Of a stretch of DNA of 10,961 bases, positions 1 through 7,815 are shown piece after piece. Origin of the DNA: Phycisphaerales bacterium (lineage in GTDB: Bacteria > Planctomycetota > Phycisphaerae > Tepidisphaerales > Tepidisphaeraceae); the NCBI GenBank assembly GCA_028288875.1, contig JAQGHK010000162.1, forward strand, positions 1-10,961, in the 5' to 3' direction. How positions within the stretch are numbered: the stretch's first letter is position 1; each line of letters begins with the position of its first letter. The position numbers and the translations under genes were made by a program. The notes under the pieces were generated by a model. It had not been told where the DNA came from. It saw only the letters and a program-made list of their open reading frames with translations, and ran no database searches.

Positions 1-2
1 TG

Positions 3-734
3 GATCACTGGCCCGCAGAGATGACGGTCGCCGCCTTTCTGGATGCCATGCGCCGCCCCACGGCCAGCGGCAATGAAACATTTTTGTCGGAGCTTCTGCT
101 GTCGGCCGGGTGTGAGCAGCGTGACGAGTGGCAGCACCTCGATTGCCGGCCGGTGGATCGAAAACTGGCGGAGACGTATTTCGCATGCGTTTACGGTCGC
201 GATGCGGACCGGGTGGAAGCGTTTCTTCGGTCGCGCTTCGGCGAACGTGCCGGGCCGAGCGACGGGCTGGCCAATGAAGCGTGGGCGCGTGCGTTTGCCG
301 ACTATTGGAGCTCGAGTGCCCGGCGTCGATTTCTCGGCTTGAGTCGGATTTACACGCTCGTTTGCGAGATCGGTCGGTACGCCGCTTTAGACGCCCTGCG
401 CGCCGCCGGCCGCGAGTGGACGGTCTCTATTGATGCCGAAAGCGGCGGCGGCGAGCGCATCGCCAACCTGCTGGGCATTCGCGTTGATCCTTCGGAACGG
501 ATGACGACGGCCGAACTGCTTCAGTCGATCAAGGACGCGATGGCGCAGCTGAGCGCCAGGACGGCGTTGATTGCGCAGGCCGTTTGGTTCCAGGATCAGA
601 CGGCCGCGACGGTCGCGAAGAAGCTGAAGGTGTCAGAATCGGCGATCAGTCAGCAGTTGAAAGCCGCGCGGGAGGCTGTTCGTAACTATCTGACAAATAA
701 AGGGTTTCCGGATGCCGGGATGGGCAGCCGGTGA
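3..734 (+). CDS. ECF-like RNA polymerase sigma factor (probably 5' partial)
   Basis: This gene probably encodes a group 4 (ECF-type) sigma factor that directs RNA polymerase to a specific promoter set. Counting from the ATG at 21, residues about 64-130 look like a divergent region 2 (AFLRSRFG, then YTLVCEIGRYAALDALRAAG, resembling the usual TWLxxIARNxxxDxLR). Residues about 165-225 look like region 4, with a helix-turn-helix around QTAATVAKKLKVSESAISQQ (193-212). The frame stays open from 3 to the window edge. The ATG at 21 has no Shine-Dalgarno sequence at a workable distance, so I think the real start lies outside the window; the minimal product is 237 residues. The next gene begins 87 bases downstream on the same strand and encodes a membrane protein with a cytoplasmic N-terminus, an arrangement typical of a sigma factor and its membrane regulator. 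Another HTH regulator is possible but less likely. Confidence 0.75.
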   Translation, partial: DHWPAEMTVAAFLDAMRRPTASGNETFLSELLLSAGCEQRDEWQHLDCRPVDRKLAETYFACVYGRDADRVEAFLRSRFGERAGPSDGLANEAWARAFADYWSSSARRRFLGLSRIYTLVCEIGRYAALDALRAAGREWTVSIDAESGGGERIANLLGIRVDPSERMTTAELLQSIKDAMAQLSARTALIAQAVWFQDQTAATVAKKLKVSESAISQQLKAAREAVRNYLTNKGFPDAGMGSR

Positions 735-821
735 GTATGCCGCTTGCTGGCGGGAATAAATTGTTGGCGGCTCCTTAAGTTTGCCGGGCGGCCGGCGACG
801 AAGGACCATTGGAAGCATTGA

Positions 822-2525
822 ATGAGCGTTGACCCGAACAATCAATCCGCGCTGGATTCCATCCGCCTGCGTGCGGAGCAGATTGGCCGGTCGCCGCCTG
901 CGCCGGTGGCAGGGCGGGTCGATCCTTCGCTGCTGGCGGCGCTTCGCGACGGCACGATTTCGATCAGCGATCTCGACGACACCACGCTGGAAGCCTGCCG
1001 GCAGGCTATCGGGCTGAGCGGCCTGGCGGAGTTGGTGTTCGCCGACGTGTCCGAACAGGAAGATGACCGGGCAGATCAAGGACCCATCTCGAGCCAATCC
1101 TCGCTGAAATTCAAAATGCAGCAGGGCCCGCCGTGGTGGCAACGTTCGCGCGGTTGGGTGGCCATCGCGGCATCGGTCGCCCTCGTCGCCGGCGCGGTCG
1201 TCCTGCTGCGGCCGGGCGAACGTGCTAGCGGGCCGGTGGCGGTGAATCGGGCGGTGCTGCCGTCCGTTACCCCGACGATCTTGAACCCTAAAGCGCCCGA
1301 TCTTTCGCCGGCCCACGGCCGTCCTGGCTTTGAAAAGACTGAATCAACGACGCTGGGCGGCGCGGTCGCCGAGCGCCACCAGGCGTGGCGGCTCGCAACG
1401 GTGGTCGTGCAATCGTCGGCCGGCTATGGCAGCGGGGTCTCGATCGATGAAGCGGGGTGGATCCTGACCAATTACCGCGTGGTGGCCGACGCCGTTCAGA
1501 CGGCGGCCTTCACGGGCGGGGCGGCAAGCGTCGGTGTCATCGGGCCGGCCGTTGAAGCGGGCAAACTCAAGGCGCGACCCGCCGTCAACGCAACGGTCTA
1601 TCGCGTCGATCCGATTCATGATCTGGCCCTCTTGAAACTTAATTCGTCCCCGACGGGCCAACCGAAATTGCCCTCCATAAAGCTGGCGAATGTCGTTAGT
1701 TCTGATCCGGATGCGGTCTGCTACATGATCGGTTCCGCACCCGGTCAACCGGCGTGGCATGTTTCGCCGACCAATATCGTTAAGCGGGCCGTTCTGCCCG
1801 CCGCCGATCAAGATGCCGTGCGATGGCGCAATAACCTGCTCGTCACCGACCTGCCAATCACCGCCGGCGACTGCGGCGGTCCGTTGCTCAATTCCGCGGG
1901 CGAGTTAATCGGCCTGAATTTTTCCGCCGGGCCGAAGCAGGGCAACGAACCACGCGGCTGGCACACCGCGCTCCCGGAGCTGACGGCGTTTGTGGCCGCG
2001 CTGCCGACCTCGCCCGAAGCCATGCCGCTTGACCTGTTCAGCGCGGGCACCGGCGATGCCGTCCCGGCCTCTCCGGTGATTGAAGGTCAAACCCCCAATC
2101 GGCCGGCCGCTGTGACGTATCCGTTTCTCGGCCGCGCGACGGGCAAAACGCTCGCCGCCGTGAGCTATTACCGCTTTGGGGCAGCCGATCCGGCCGACGC
2201 CGGCCCTCGCGCGACCGCCTTGCTGCCGCGCGGTGTTTGGGGCGTGCCGCCGGACGGCACATTGGATTTCGATGTCTGCCTCGGCCGCCGCGCCGACGGC
2301 AAGGTCTTGATCGGCTACGTCAACGCCGACCGCGTTGTCGACGAGATTCGTGCGATGGACTCGGTGACCGGCAAGCTGCTCATCATCTGGCGCCGCGCGG
2401 TCGATGGCGCGTGGCACGCCGATTTGCCGACATCGGCCGATGCCTTCATCGACTCCGCCCGCATCGGCCAAGCCCACGCCGACGTACTGCGCCAGATGAT
2501 CGACGACAGCCGATCCGCAAAATGA
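822..2525 (+). CDS. Membrane-anchored trypsin/HtrA-fold pseudoprotease
   Basis: The product has 567 residues. Residues 1-110 are a hydrophilic, presumably cytoplasmic segment without a zinc anti-sigma motif. Residues 111-129 (GWVAIAASVALVAGAVVLL) form one membrane span. Residues about 190-395 carry the trypsin/HtrA fold, and residues about 420-567 are a domain I do not recognise. The family signatures are clear: GSGVSIDEAGWILTN, then DPIHDLALLKL, then GDCGGPLLNSAGELIGLN. The catalytic positions are altered: the His of TNxHVV is Arg219 (CGC), the Asp is kept as Asp267, and the Ser of GDSGGP is Cys351 (TGC). Classical serine protease activity is therefore unlikely. Binding, scaffolding or sensing is my inference. 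A GGAAG at 811-815, 7 bases before the ATG, supports the start. It follows a sigma factor gene and its cytoplasmic arm could bind that sigma factor, though no anti-sigma domain is recognisable. The gene end converges on the CHAT gene with 32 bases between the stops. Confidence 0.85.
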   Translation: MSVDPNNQSALDSIRLRAEQIGRSPPAPVAGRVDPSLLAALRDGTISISDLDDTTLEACRQAIGLSGLAELVFADVSEQEDDRADQGPISSQSSLKFKMQQGPPWWQRSRGWVAIAASVALVAGAVVLLRPGERASGPVAVNRAVLPSVTPTILNPKAPDLSPAHGRPGFEKTESTTLGGAVAERHQAWRLATVVVQSSAGYGSGVSIDEAGWILTNYRVVADAVQTAAFTGGAASVGVIGPAVEAGKLKARPAVNATVYRVDPIHDLALLKLNSSPTGQPKLPSIKLANVVSSDPDAVCYMIGSAPGQPAWHVSPTNIVKRAVLPAADQDAVRWRNNLLVTDLPITAGDCGGPLLNSAGELIGLNFSAGPKQGNEPRGWHTALPELTAFVAALPTSPEAMPLDLFSAGTGDAVPASPVIEGQTPNRPAAVTYPFLGRATGKTLAAVSYYRFGAADPADAGPRATALLPRGVWGVPPDGTLDFDVCLGRRADGKVLIGYVNADRVVDEIRAMDSVTGKLLIIWRRAVDGAWHADLPTSADAFIDSARIGQAHADVLRQMIDDSRSAK

Positions 2526-2557
2526 CGGACGACCGCCGTTCAATGCCAGTCGGCACG

Positions 2558-5500
2558 TCAGTCGGATGCGCCCGCCGGCTCGGTGGCAGGCTCGGAGGCC
2601 GGCTGTGTCGCTGCAGAGGCGAAAGTCAGGTCGCCGGGGTCACCGGCGTATACGACGCCTGCCCAGAAGAACGGGTGCCCACACGATTGCTCGGCCCGGG
2701 TCTGCGCCAACGCATCGAGCTGGGCGTGATGAAACGCCCTATAGCGTGGCTCGGCCGCCTGGTTCGGGCTGCCCAGCCAGCGATTATAGAAATTCTCGAT
2801 CTGCGCCGGCGCCTTGTCGGCCGGCACCTGCCACATGCTCATCGTCAGCGAGCGAGCGCCCGCCATCAGGAACGCCTGGCGCAGGCCGGCAACGCCTTGC
2901 GTGGTGACGTCGCCGAGGCCCGTTTCGCAGGCGGTGAGGTTGACCAGTTGCGTGTTGCGCAGGTCCATGCCGGTGACGACGTACGCGGTCAGCAGGCCAT
3001 TGCCGACGATGAGGGGGGTAGTCCAGTCCAGCCGGCGGGCGTGTGCGTCGGCGGCGCTGATCAATTCGTCGTCGTGGCGGTAATAGGTAGCCGCTTCGAG
3101 CTGCCACGTATTAGCACCGGCCAACACCAGCATCGATCGCAGGAGTGGGTTGTCCCACGCGGCCGGGTTCGCCGGACGGTCGAGCATGTAGCCGTGCGTG
3201 GCGAATTGAAGAATGGTGGGCCCGCGCACCGCCACGACGGCCTCTTCGGTCGCCTCGCGTTTTTCCAGCAACGTGACCTTCCACCCGCGGTCTCGCAGCT
3301 TATCGGCGGTGGATTCGACCAGATGCGCCAGCGATGGCAACTGCTGCCAATCCCGCCGCGGCTCATTGATCGGTTCGCCGCCGAGCCGCGGAGCGAATTT
3401 TGCCGGCTGCGCGGTCGGCTTCACGCGCGCTCCTCGGACGCGCACTTCATCGGCTGCGGCAAGATCCGAAACAAGCGTCGCGGTCGGTAAGGAAAAATCA
3501 GGATCGCCCACGAGCACGGCCGTCGGCGGGCCGGCTGATGCGGGGGGAGGATTGCTCGCCAGCCGGGCCAAGTCACGGCCGGTGTTGAGGTAGACGAATT
3601 CGAAATCCTCGGCCAGATAGTGAATCGCGCCGTGGTCATTGGTGCTGGCGAGGGCTTCGAATGGCATTATTGAAAGCTGCCCGTCCGCAGCCAGGTAGAT
3701 CCGGTCGACGTCACCGAGCAGCACCGCCGCCGGCGCCCATGCCAATCCACGCAGCCTCGACGCGATCCCCGCCAGATCGCGTTCAGATTTCTGCCAGCCG
3801 CGCTTGGTCATGGACCCGTCGCCGAACTGGCTAATTGCCAGCTTCAGGGCGCCGCGGTATTCGAACACGGCAAGATCAATCACGGCTGCGTCACCGAGGT
3901 CTTTCACCCCGATCGAGTGAGTCGTCACCACAAAGGCCGCGTATCGCGGCGCCTGCCAGCGACCCTCGTCAAACGCGTACGGCCGATAGACAAAGTACTC
4001 CACTAACGCCTGACGCGGGCCGAGTGCCCGCTGCGTGTCGGCGGACTTGACCATAGGGAACGTCGCCTGCCGGGCGTAGGCCGGGTTGGTGCGGCGCAAT
4101 CGCTGTTCGATCTCCGTCAGCGACGCGGACCATTGTGTAAGCTGCTGCGACACCGCCGCGGCATTAGGTTTGGCGGGCGCGCCGCCCGCCAAGGCGTCGC
4201 TCTCCTGTGAAGCGGCCGATTGCGACATCACGAGGTCGGCGTACTGCCGGCGCAGCGTCTGGCGCCGGTCCCATACCGCCCGCCATTCCGGGTTCGCACT
4301 GCCGTAGGCAGCCTGAAGTGCACCTTGTTCCTGGCGGCTGACTTCGGGAAGCAGCTGTTTGTAAAGTAGTGCGGCCCCGAAGCCGGCGGAGGCGGGCGTA
4401 CGGCCGGCGACTGCCAGGCCGACTCCGACCTCGGCAGCTTCCGAATTCCAGAACCCCAAGTACGCGGCCTTTTGCTCGTCGGGCAAGGCCGGGAAGTTTT
4501 TCGACGCAGTTAACCATGCCGCCACCTGCGATTTGAGCAGGTAATAAGCTGAGTCGTGCCAGCGGCCATTCTGCGCCGCTGCCATTCCGCAGTTCTTGGT
4601 AATCATTCCCGCGCCGATCGGATCTTCCGCGTAGTGCCGTTCGAAGATCTGCACGGACTGCTGCAGATAATTCAGGGCCAGTTCCTTTTTCCCGAGCGCC
4701 AACAGTTCGCTGGCGACCTCGTTAAGGCTGATGGCGAAATTAACACTGTCATGATCCAACAGGCGGTATTGCATCTGAAAGGCGCCCGAGACGTCGTATC
4801 GCGCCAGCCGCGGAAGTTTCAGGTCTTTAAAGCACCGCGCAATGGCTAAGAGAGTGTTGGCCTTTGCCAGCGAATCGGCCGGGTCAAGCTCCTGCCGCAT
4901 CTGGTAGGCGCTCCACGAATAGCCCAAAGCCGGCAGCGGATGGTGGAGCGTGAGCAGGGTAGCAGCGACATTATCCATGGCTCGTGCTGTGTCGAATCCA
5001 TAGCCATTGCCGAGCCGTTGCCGCATCTCCAGCCCGGTCAGATGACACGCAAGCGCTTCCTTCGTTCGGCCAAGTTGCGCCAGGCAGATGCCGTAGCCCT
5101 CGGCACAGTCGGCTGTTTCCCAGGAGTCGCCTCTAAACCGCTCGCGCGAGTACGCCAAGGCGGACTCAAACGTTGCCAAGGCTTCGGCGGTGCGCCCCAT
5201 TCGGATATAGCAGTTGCCGATATTTTCATACGACCGCAAACAATTGGCCCGGTCCAGGCCCTCGATTTGCTCCAGCATCCTTAATGCCCCGGCGCAATTC
5301 CGCAGCGCCTCGGAGGGCCGCCCTAGCGCCAGGAGCGAAGAACTGACGGCGTTCATCGCCTCGGCAGTTGAAGGCGTGTCGCCCGTCATGCAGCGCTGGC
5401 AAACCGCCAATGCATCCTGCGCGACCGCCAGCGCTTCCTGCGGGCGACCGAGCGCGTTGAGCACGATCCACGTTCTCATTTTCGTCGACACGACGGACGG

Positions 5501-6013
5501 ATTGTCCGCGCCAAACACCGCGACATACGTTTCTGTCACCTGCTTGCTGACTTTGATCGCGTTATCCCAGTCAGATTTGGCGATCAAGGACTTGTAGGTT
5601 TCCCACCCAGCGGTTGCGTCGCACACCTGTCTCCATTGGTCCCGCGTTGCCTTGGCGAGTATCCGCAAATCAATGACAAGCCAGCGCGTCTGTTGTGTCT
5701 CCCACCAATCCCGCCCTTGTTGGACTTCTCGTATGACAAGTGCGTTCTCGGCGGCCTTGAGCGCGTCGCGGACCTTGCCCGGCCGCTCCGGCTTAGCAAT
5801 CACACGGTGAGCGGCCCCTTCCTCGTTGTCGACGGTTTTCTGGAGATCGGGGGGAAGCGTGTGCGAGTGTCGCCGGGTTGCCGGCGCAGGCCCGGCAGCC
5901 CCGGCGGTCGCAGCAAGCGCCAAGGCGACCGCTAGCGCCGCGTAGCCCGACCGCCGGCTCTGGCGACCGCCTCGGGTCTTGGCAAATGGTGGCCACCCCA
6001 TTCCTGCGAACAT
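2558..6013 (-). CDS. Exported TPR-CHAT (caspase-like) protein
   Basis: The product has 1151 residues from the ATG at 6013. Residues about 15-45 resemble an export signal: an Arg-rich n-region (RQSRRSGY, with a weak twin-arginine look), then AALAVALALAATAGA. Residues about 140-500 hold about seven or eight TPR-like repeats (for example LGRPSEAL, MGRTAEAL, LGRTKEAL, LGKKELAL). Residues about 550-640 are charged and possibly coiled-coil. A CHAT domain spans about 660-1130, with the caspase-type dyad visible as His940 (ILQFATHGYMLD) and Cys1029 (NLTACETGLGD), followed by GVAGLRQAFLMAGARSLTMS and FFWAGVVYAGD. CHAT proteins are clan CD cysteine peptidases, often effectors controlled by TPRs or partner proteins; the substrate here is unknown. 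The frame also has a TTG at 6040 and an ATG at 6001; I chose 6013 because AGGGA lies 3 bases before it, though the spacing is short. The start diverges from the genes at 6121 and 6471. Confidence 0.9.
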   Translation of the reverse strand: MFAGMGWPPFAKTRGGRQSRRSGYAALAVALALAATAGAAGPAPATRRHSHTLPPDLQKTVDNEEGAAHRVIAKPERPGKVRDALKAAENALVIREVQQGRDWWETQQTRWLVIDLRILAKATRDQWRQVCDATAGWETYKSLIAKSDWDNAIKVSKQVTETYVAVFGADNPSVVSTKMRTWIVLNALGRPQEALAVAQDALAVCQRCMTGDTPSTAEAMNAVSSSLLALGRPSEALRNCAGALRMLEQIEGLDRANCLRSYENIGNCYIRMGRTAEALATFESALAYSRERFRGDSWETADCAEGYGICLAQLGRTKEALACHLTGLEMRQRLGNGYGFDTARAMDNVAATLLTLHHPLPALGYSWSAYQMRQELDPADSLAKANTLLAIARCFKDLKLPRLARYDVSGAFQMQYRLLDHDSVNFAISLNEVASELLALGKKELALNYLQQSVQIFERHYAEDPIGAGMITKNCGMAAAQNGRWHDSAYYLLKSQVAAWLTASKNFPALPDEQKAAYLGFWNSEAAEVGVGLAVAGRTPASAGFGAALLYKQLLPEVSRQEQGALQAAYGSANPEWRAVWDRRQTLRRQYADLVMSQSAASQESDALAGGAPAKPNAAAVSQQLTQWSASLTEIEQRLRRTNPAYARQATFPMVKSADTQRALGPRQALVEYFVYRPYAFDEGRWQAPRYAAFVVTTHSIGVKDLGDAAVIDLAVFEYRGALKLAISQFGDGSMTKRGWQKSERDLAGIASRLRGLAWAPAAVLLGDVDRIYLAADGQLSIMPFEALASTNDHGAIHYLAEDFEFVYLNTGRDLARLASNPPPASAGPPTAVLVGDPDFSLPTATLVSDLAAADEVRVRGARVKPTAQPAKFAPRLGGEPINEPRRDWQQLPSLAHLVESTADKLRDRGWKVTLLEKREATEEAVVAVRGPTILQFATHGYMLDRPANPAAWDNPLLRSMLVLAGANTWQLEAATYYRHDDELISAADAHARRLDWTTPLIVGNGLLTAYVVTGMDLRNTQLVNLTACETGLGDVTTQGVAGLRQAFLMAGARSLTMSMWQVPADKAPAQIENFYNRWLGSPNQAAEPRYRAFHHAQLDALAQTRAEQSCGHPFFWAGVVYAGDPGDLTFASAATQPASEPATEPAGASD

Positions 6014-6083
6014 AAGTCCCTGTTCTGCCAAACGAAACAAAAATTATCTCTTCGTGCTTAAGTTCTTTGCCGGCCGAGCGACA

Positions 6084-6108
6084 GAAGGGTGTGGAAACCA
6101 AACCCTTC
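6084..6108 (+). promoter_or_regulatory. Leader stem-loop directly before a ribosome-binding site
   Basis: The arms GAAGGGT (6084-6090) and ACCCTTC (6102-6108) are perfectly complementary. Inside them TGG (6092-6094) pairs with CCA (6098-6100) around an AAA loop, separated by one G/A mismatch. The 3' arm ends one base before the AAGGAG of the next gene, so folding of the mRNA leader could change ribosome access, or the stem could stabilise the 5' end. Chance is possible for a 7+3 bp stem; its function is inferred only from position. Confidence 0.45.
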
Positions 6109-6131
6109 AAGGAGCCTGCAATGAACGCCAA
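6108..6131 (+). repeat. Duplicated translation-start module, copy 1
   Basis: This 24-base stretch (AAGGAG, spacer, ATGAACGCCAA) matches 6458-6481 at 21 of 24 positions; all three mismatches lie in the spacer. An AACCCT also precedes both copies (6101-6106 overlapping the hairpin arm, and 6446-6451). The copies initiate two otherwise different genes. Confidence 0.6.
6109..6114 (+). promoter_or_regulatory. Shine-Dalgarno AAGGAG deciding the start at 6121
   Basis: AAGGAG lies 6 bases before the ATG at 6121. The frame extends upstream to a TTG at 6067, but that codon has no comparable ribosome-binding site and the extension crosses the leader hairpin. The ATG at 6121 is therefore the better start. 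Confidence 0.8.
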
Positions 6132-6402
6132 GACCAAAGAACAGATTCAGAACGCCTTCGGAACATTAGTGATCGTCGCCATCATCCTCTTCACGACCGG
6201 CACCGGCGCGAAGCTGATCACCTACGGCCGGACGCTGATCAACGGCAACCAGACCGTGCCGCCCGTCGATCCCTCGCTGGTGTACAAGCCCTACAGCCAG
6301 CAGATTGCGCCGAAGCTGATGGACCGAACCGAGCTGAACGATCGGATCGGAGCCATTGTTGGCACCTCACCTGCCAGCACCGCGACCCAGCCCGGGCGCT
6401 AA
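6121..6402 (+). CDS. Small one-TM membrane protein, unknown function
   Basis: The product has 93 residues and I do not recognise its family. Residues 1-10 (MNAKTKEQIQ) are a short polar N-terminus. Residues about 13-33 (FGTLVIVAIILFTTGTGAKLI) form a likely membrane span. The remaining 60 residues are hydrophilic and Pro/Thr-containing (NQTVPPVDPSLVYKPYSQQ) and end in a Ser/Thr/Ala-rich tail. The few positive charges on the N-terminal side leave topology uncertain. A gap of 68 bases without an obvious terminator separates it from the trypsin-like protease downstream, so the two are probably cotranscribed. Both genes begin with the same MNAK codons and ribosome-binding region. A role as a membrane partner or anchor for the neighbouring exported proteins is possible but is inferred only from position. 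Confidence 0.7.
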   Translation: MNAKTKEQIQNAFGTLVIVAIILFTTGTGAKLITYGRTLINGNQTVPPVDPSLVYKPYSQQIAPKLMDRTELNDRIGAIVGTSPASTATQPGR

Positions 6403-6457
6403 CGCCACCGCGCCCCTCGTCGAAGCTAATCCGAGTTTATCCCCCAACCCTCATTTC

Positions 6458-6481
6458 CAAGGAGCATGTCATGAACGCCAA
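6458..6481 (+). repeat. Duplicated translation-start module, copy 2
   Basis: This is the second copy of the 24-base module, initiating the trypsin-like protease. The spacer differs from copy 1 in three bases, while the Shine-Dalgarno sequence, start codon and the first codons (Met-Asn-Ala-Lys) are the same. Confidence 0.6.
6459..6464 (+). promoter_or_regulatory. Shine-Dalgarno AAGGAG deciding the start at 6471
   Basis: AAGGAG lies 6 bases before the ATG at 6471. The open frame reaches back to 5979, through the small membrane protein gene and into the CHAT gene, but only this ATG has a good ribosome-binding site and is followed by a signal peptide. Confidence 0.85.
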
Positions 6482-7784
6482 ATCGTCTGTTGCCCGTCGG
6501 ATCACCTTGATCGCCCTGATGGCCTATTTCATCCTGGCCCGAATCGCGTTTGCGAACGAGTCGATCTTCCGCAACGCGTTGTCATCGACGGTCTTCGTTG
6601 TTAGCCCGCTGAGTAACGGCCAGTTTGAACTCGGCAGCGGCGTGGTGATCGACCGCCAGCAGTGTACCGCCGTAACGGCCTGGCACGTCGTGCAGAACCG
6701 GCAAAATACGATCGTCTTCTTCGCGGCGCACGACGAGAACGGCAAGATCATTACGAGCCCCGCCTATTACACCCAGCACGCCCGGGAACTGGGCATTCAT
6801 GCCGCCGTGGTGGCGGGAGATCCGAACAGGGACGTGGCGGTGCTGCAACTGGATTCGATGCCGATCGACGCCACGCCCGTTTCGCTGGCCGCCGCGAGTC
6901 CGCTCACCGCGGAGAACGTGCACGCCATCGGTAATTCCGGCGTCGATGACGGCACGCTGTGGCGCTACAGCTCGGGCACGGTCCGCTCGGTGTACGAAAA
7001 GACATTGCACTACAAGCACGAGGACGGAACCGTCCAGCAGGTGACGGCCAAGATCGTCGAAACCCAATGCCCTACGAACCCCGGCGACAGCGGCGGCCCG
7101 ATTTTGAACGACGCCGGCGAACTGGTCGCCATCACGACGGGCTCGAAAGGCGACGAAACCAATGTCGAATACGGAATCGATGTGACTGAAATCCGCACGG
7201 TCGTGAATAATGCGGGCTTGGCGTGCGGGTCGCCAAGTACGAACTTCGCCGCACCGGCCCCGAGCCTGCAACCGATCCGCCCGTTCCCGCCGATCTCGGC
7301 TGTGCAACCAGAACCAAGCCGTCAGCCTGCCGCTGCCCCGACCGAGCAGCCGCCCACGGTCAGCGGCGAAGCGAATGCCTCGGTCGTCGCGATCCGGACC
7401 GTGCCCGACGTGACCGTCAACGGACAACGCGGCCTGGAAATCCATATCGACCTGCAGGCCAACAACCTCGAAGCCGTTCCCTGCACGGTCGCCGCGATCA
7501 TCGCCGACGAAAACGGCCGACCCCTGCCGGCCGCGAGCGACGCCTACCGCATTCCCGACGGTCGCAGCCGGGCCGTGGTCGGCCGGATCGTTTCACTCTA
7601 CGACCACTCCCGGATCAACGACATCGTTCTGTTCATTCCGTACGACGAGCTGACCCGCGGCCTGCAGGACAGCAATCTGTACTCGTACACGATCTATGTC
7701 GATCTCTACGACCAGCCTCTGCACCGCTGGCTGATCAAAACCCCCGGCCAAGCCCTCTTCCGCCTGCGTGTGCCACAGGCGTAA
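6471..7784 (+). CDS. Secreted trypsin-like serine protease with C-terminal domain
   Basis: The product has 437 residues. Residues 1-28 are a Sec signal peptide: VARR, then ITLIALMAYFILARIAFA, with probable cleavage after Ala28. Residues about 35-250 are a trypsin/HtrA-type (S1) domain with a full triad: His72 in AVTAWHVV, Asp121 in DPNRDVAVLQL and Ser207 in NPGDSGGPILNDAGELVAIT. Residues 255-300 are a Pro/Ala/Gln-rich linker. Residues about 303-437 form a domain I do not recognise, mostly predicted beta by eye (GLEIHIDLQANN, YSYTIYVDLYD) and possibly an Ig-like binding module. No PDZ domain is visible, so it is not a classical DegP. It would act outside the cytoplasmic membrane. It follows the small membrane protein, probably in one operon, and lies in the same locus as a protease-fold protein lacking the catalytic His and Ser, which suggests an active/inactive pair. 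The target is unknown. Confidence 0.9.
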   Translation: MNAKSSVARRITLIALMAYFILARIAFANESIFRNALSSTVFVVSPLSNGQFELGSGVVIDRQQCTAVTAWHVVQNRQNTIVFFAAHDENGKIITSPAYYTQHARELGIHAAVVAGDPNRDVAVLQLDSMPIDATPVSLAAASPLTAENVHAIGNSGVDDGTLWRYSSGTVRSVYEKTLHYKHEDGTVQQVTAKIVETQCPTNPGDSGGPILNDAGELVAITTGSKGDETNVEYGIDVTEIRTVVNNAGLACGSPSTNFAAPAPSLQPIRPFPPISAVQPEPSRQPAAAPTEQPPTVSGEANASVVAIRTVPDVTVNGQRGLEIHIDLQANNLEAVPCTVAAIIADENGRPLPAASDAYRIPDGRSRAVVGRIVSLYDHSRINDIVLFIPYDELTRGLQDSNLYSYTIYVDLYDQPLHRWLIKTPGQALFRLRVPQA

Positions 7785-7815
7785 CTGCTGGTCGACCCGA
7801 GCAACATCAAGCGCC

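Noticed and set aside
2526..2557. Terminator between the two convergent stop codons
   Set aside because: No stem of useful length was found in the 32 bases between the genes.
2237..3490. Open frame of 417 codons on the plus strand
   Set aside because: It overlaps the end of the pseudoprotease in another frame and runs antisense to the CHAT domain. Its translation is Arg-rich with no domain, as expected of a shadow frame in GC-rich DNA.
5979..6470. Upstream extension of the protease reading frame
   Set aside because: The extension crosses the small membrane protein gene and the start of the CHAT gene. The ATG at 6471 has a perfect Shine-Dalgarno sequence and is followed by a signal peptide.
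6582..7445. Open frame of 287 codons on the minus strand
   Set aside because: It is antisense to the protease with the full triad and signal peptide. The translation is His/Arg/Asp-rich and has no recognisable domain.
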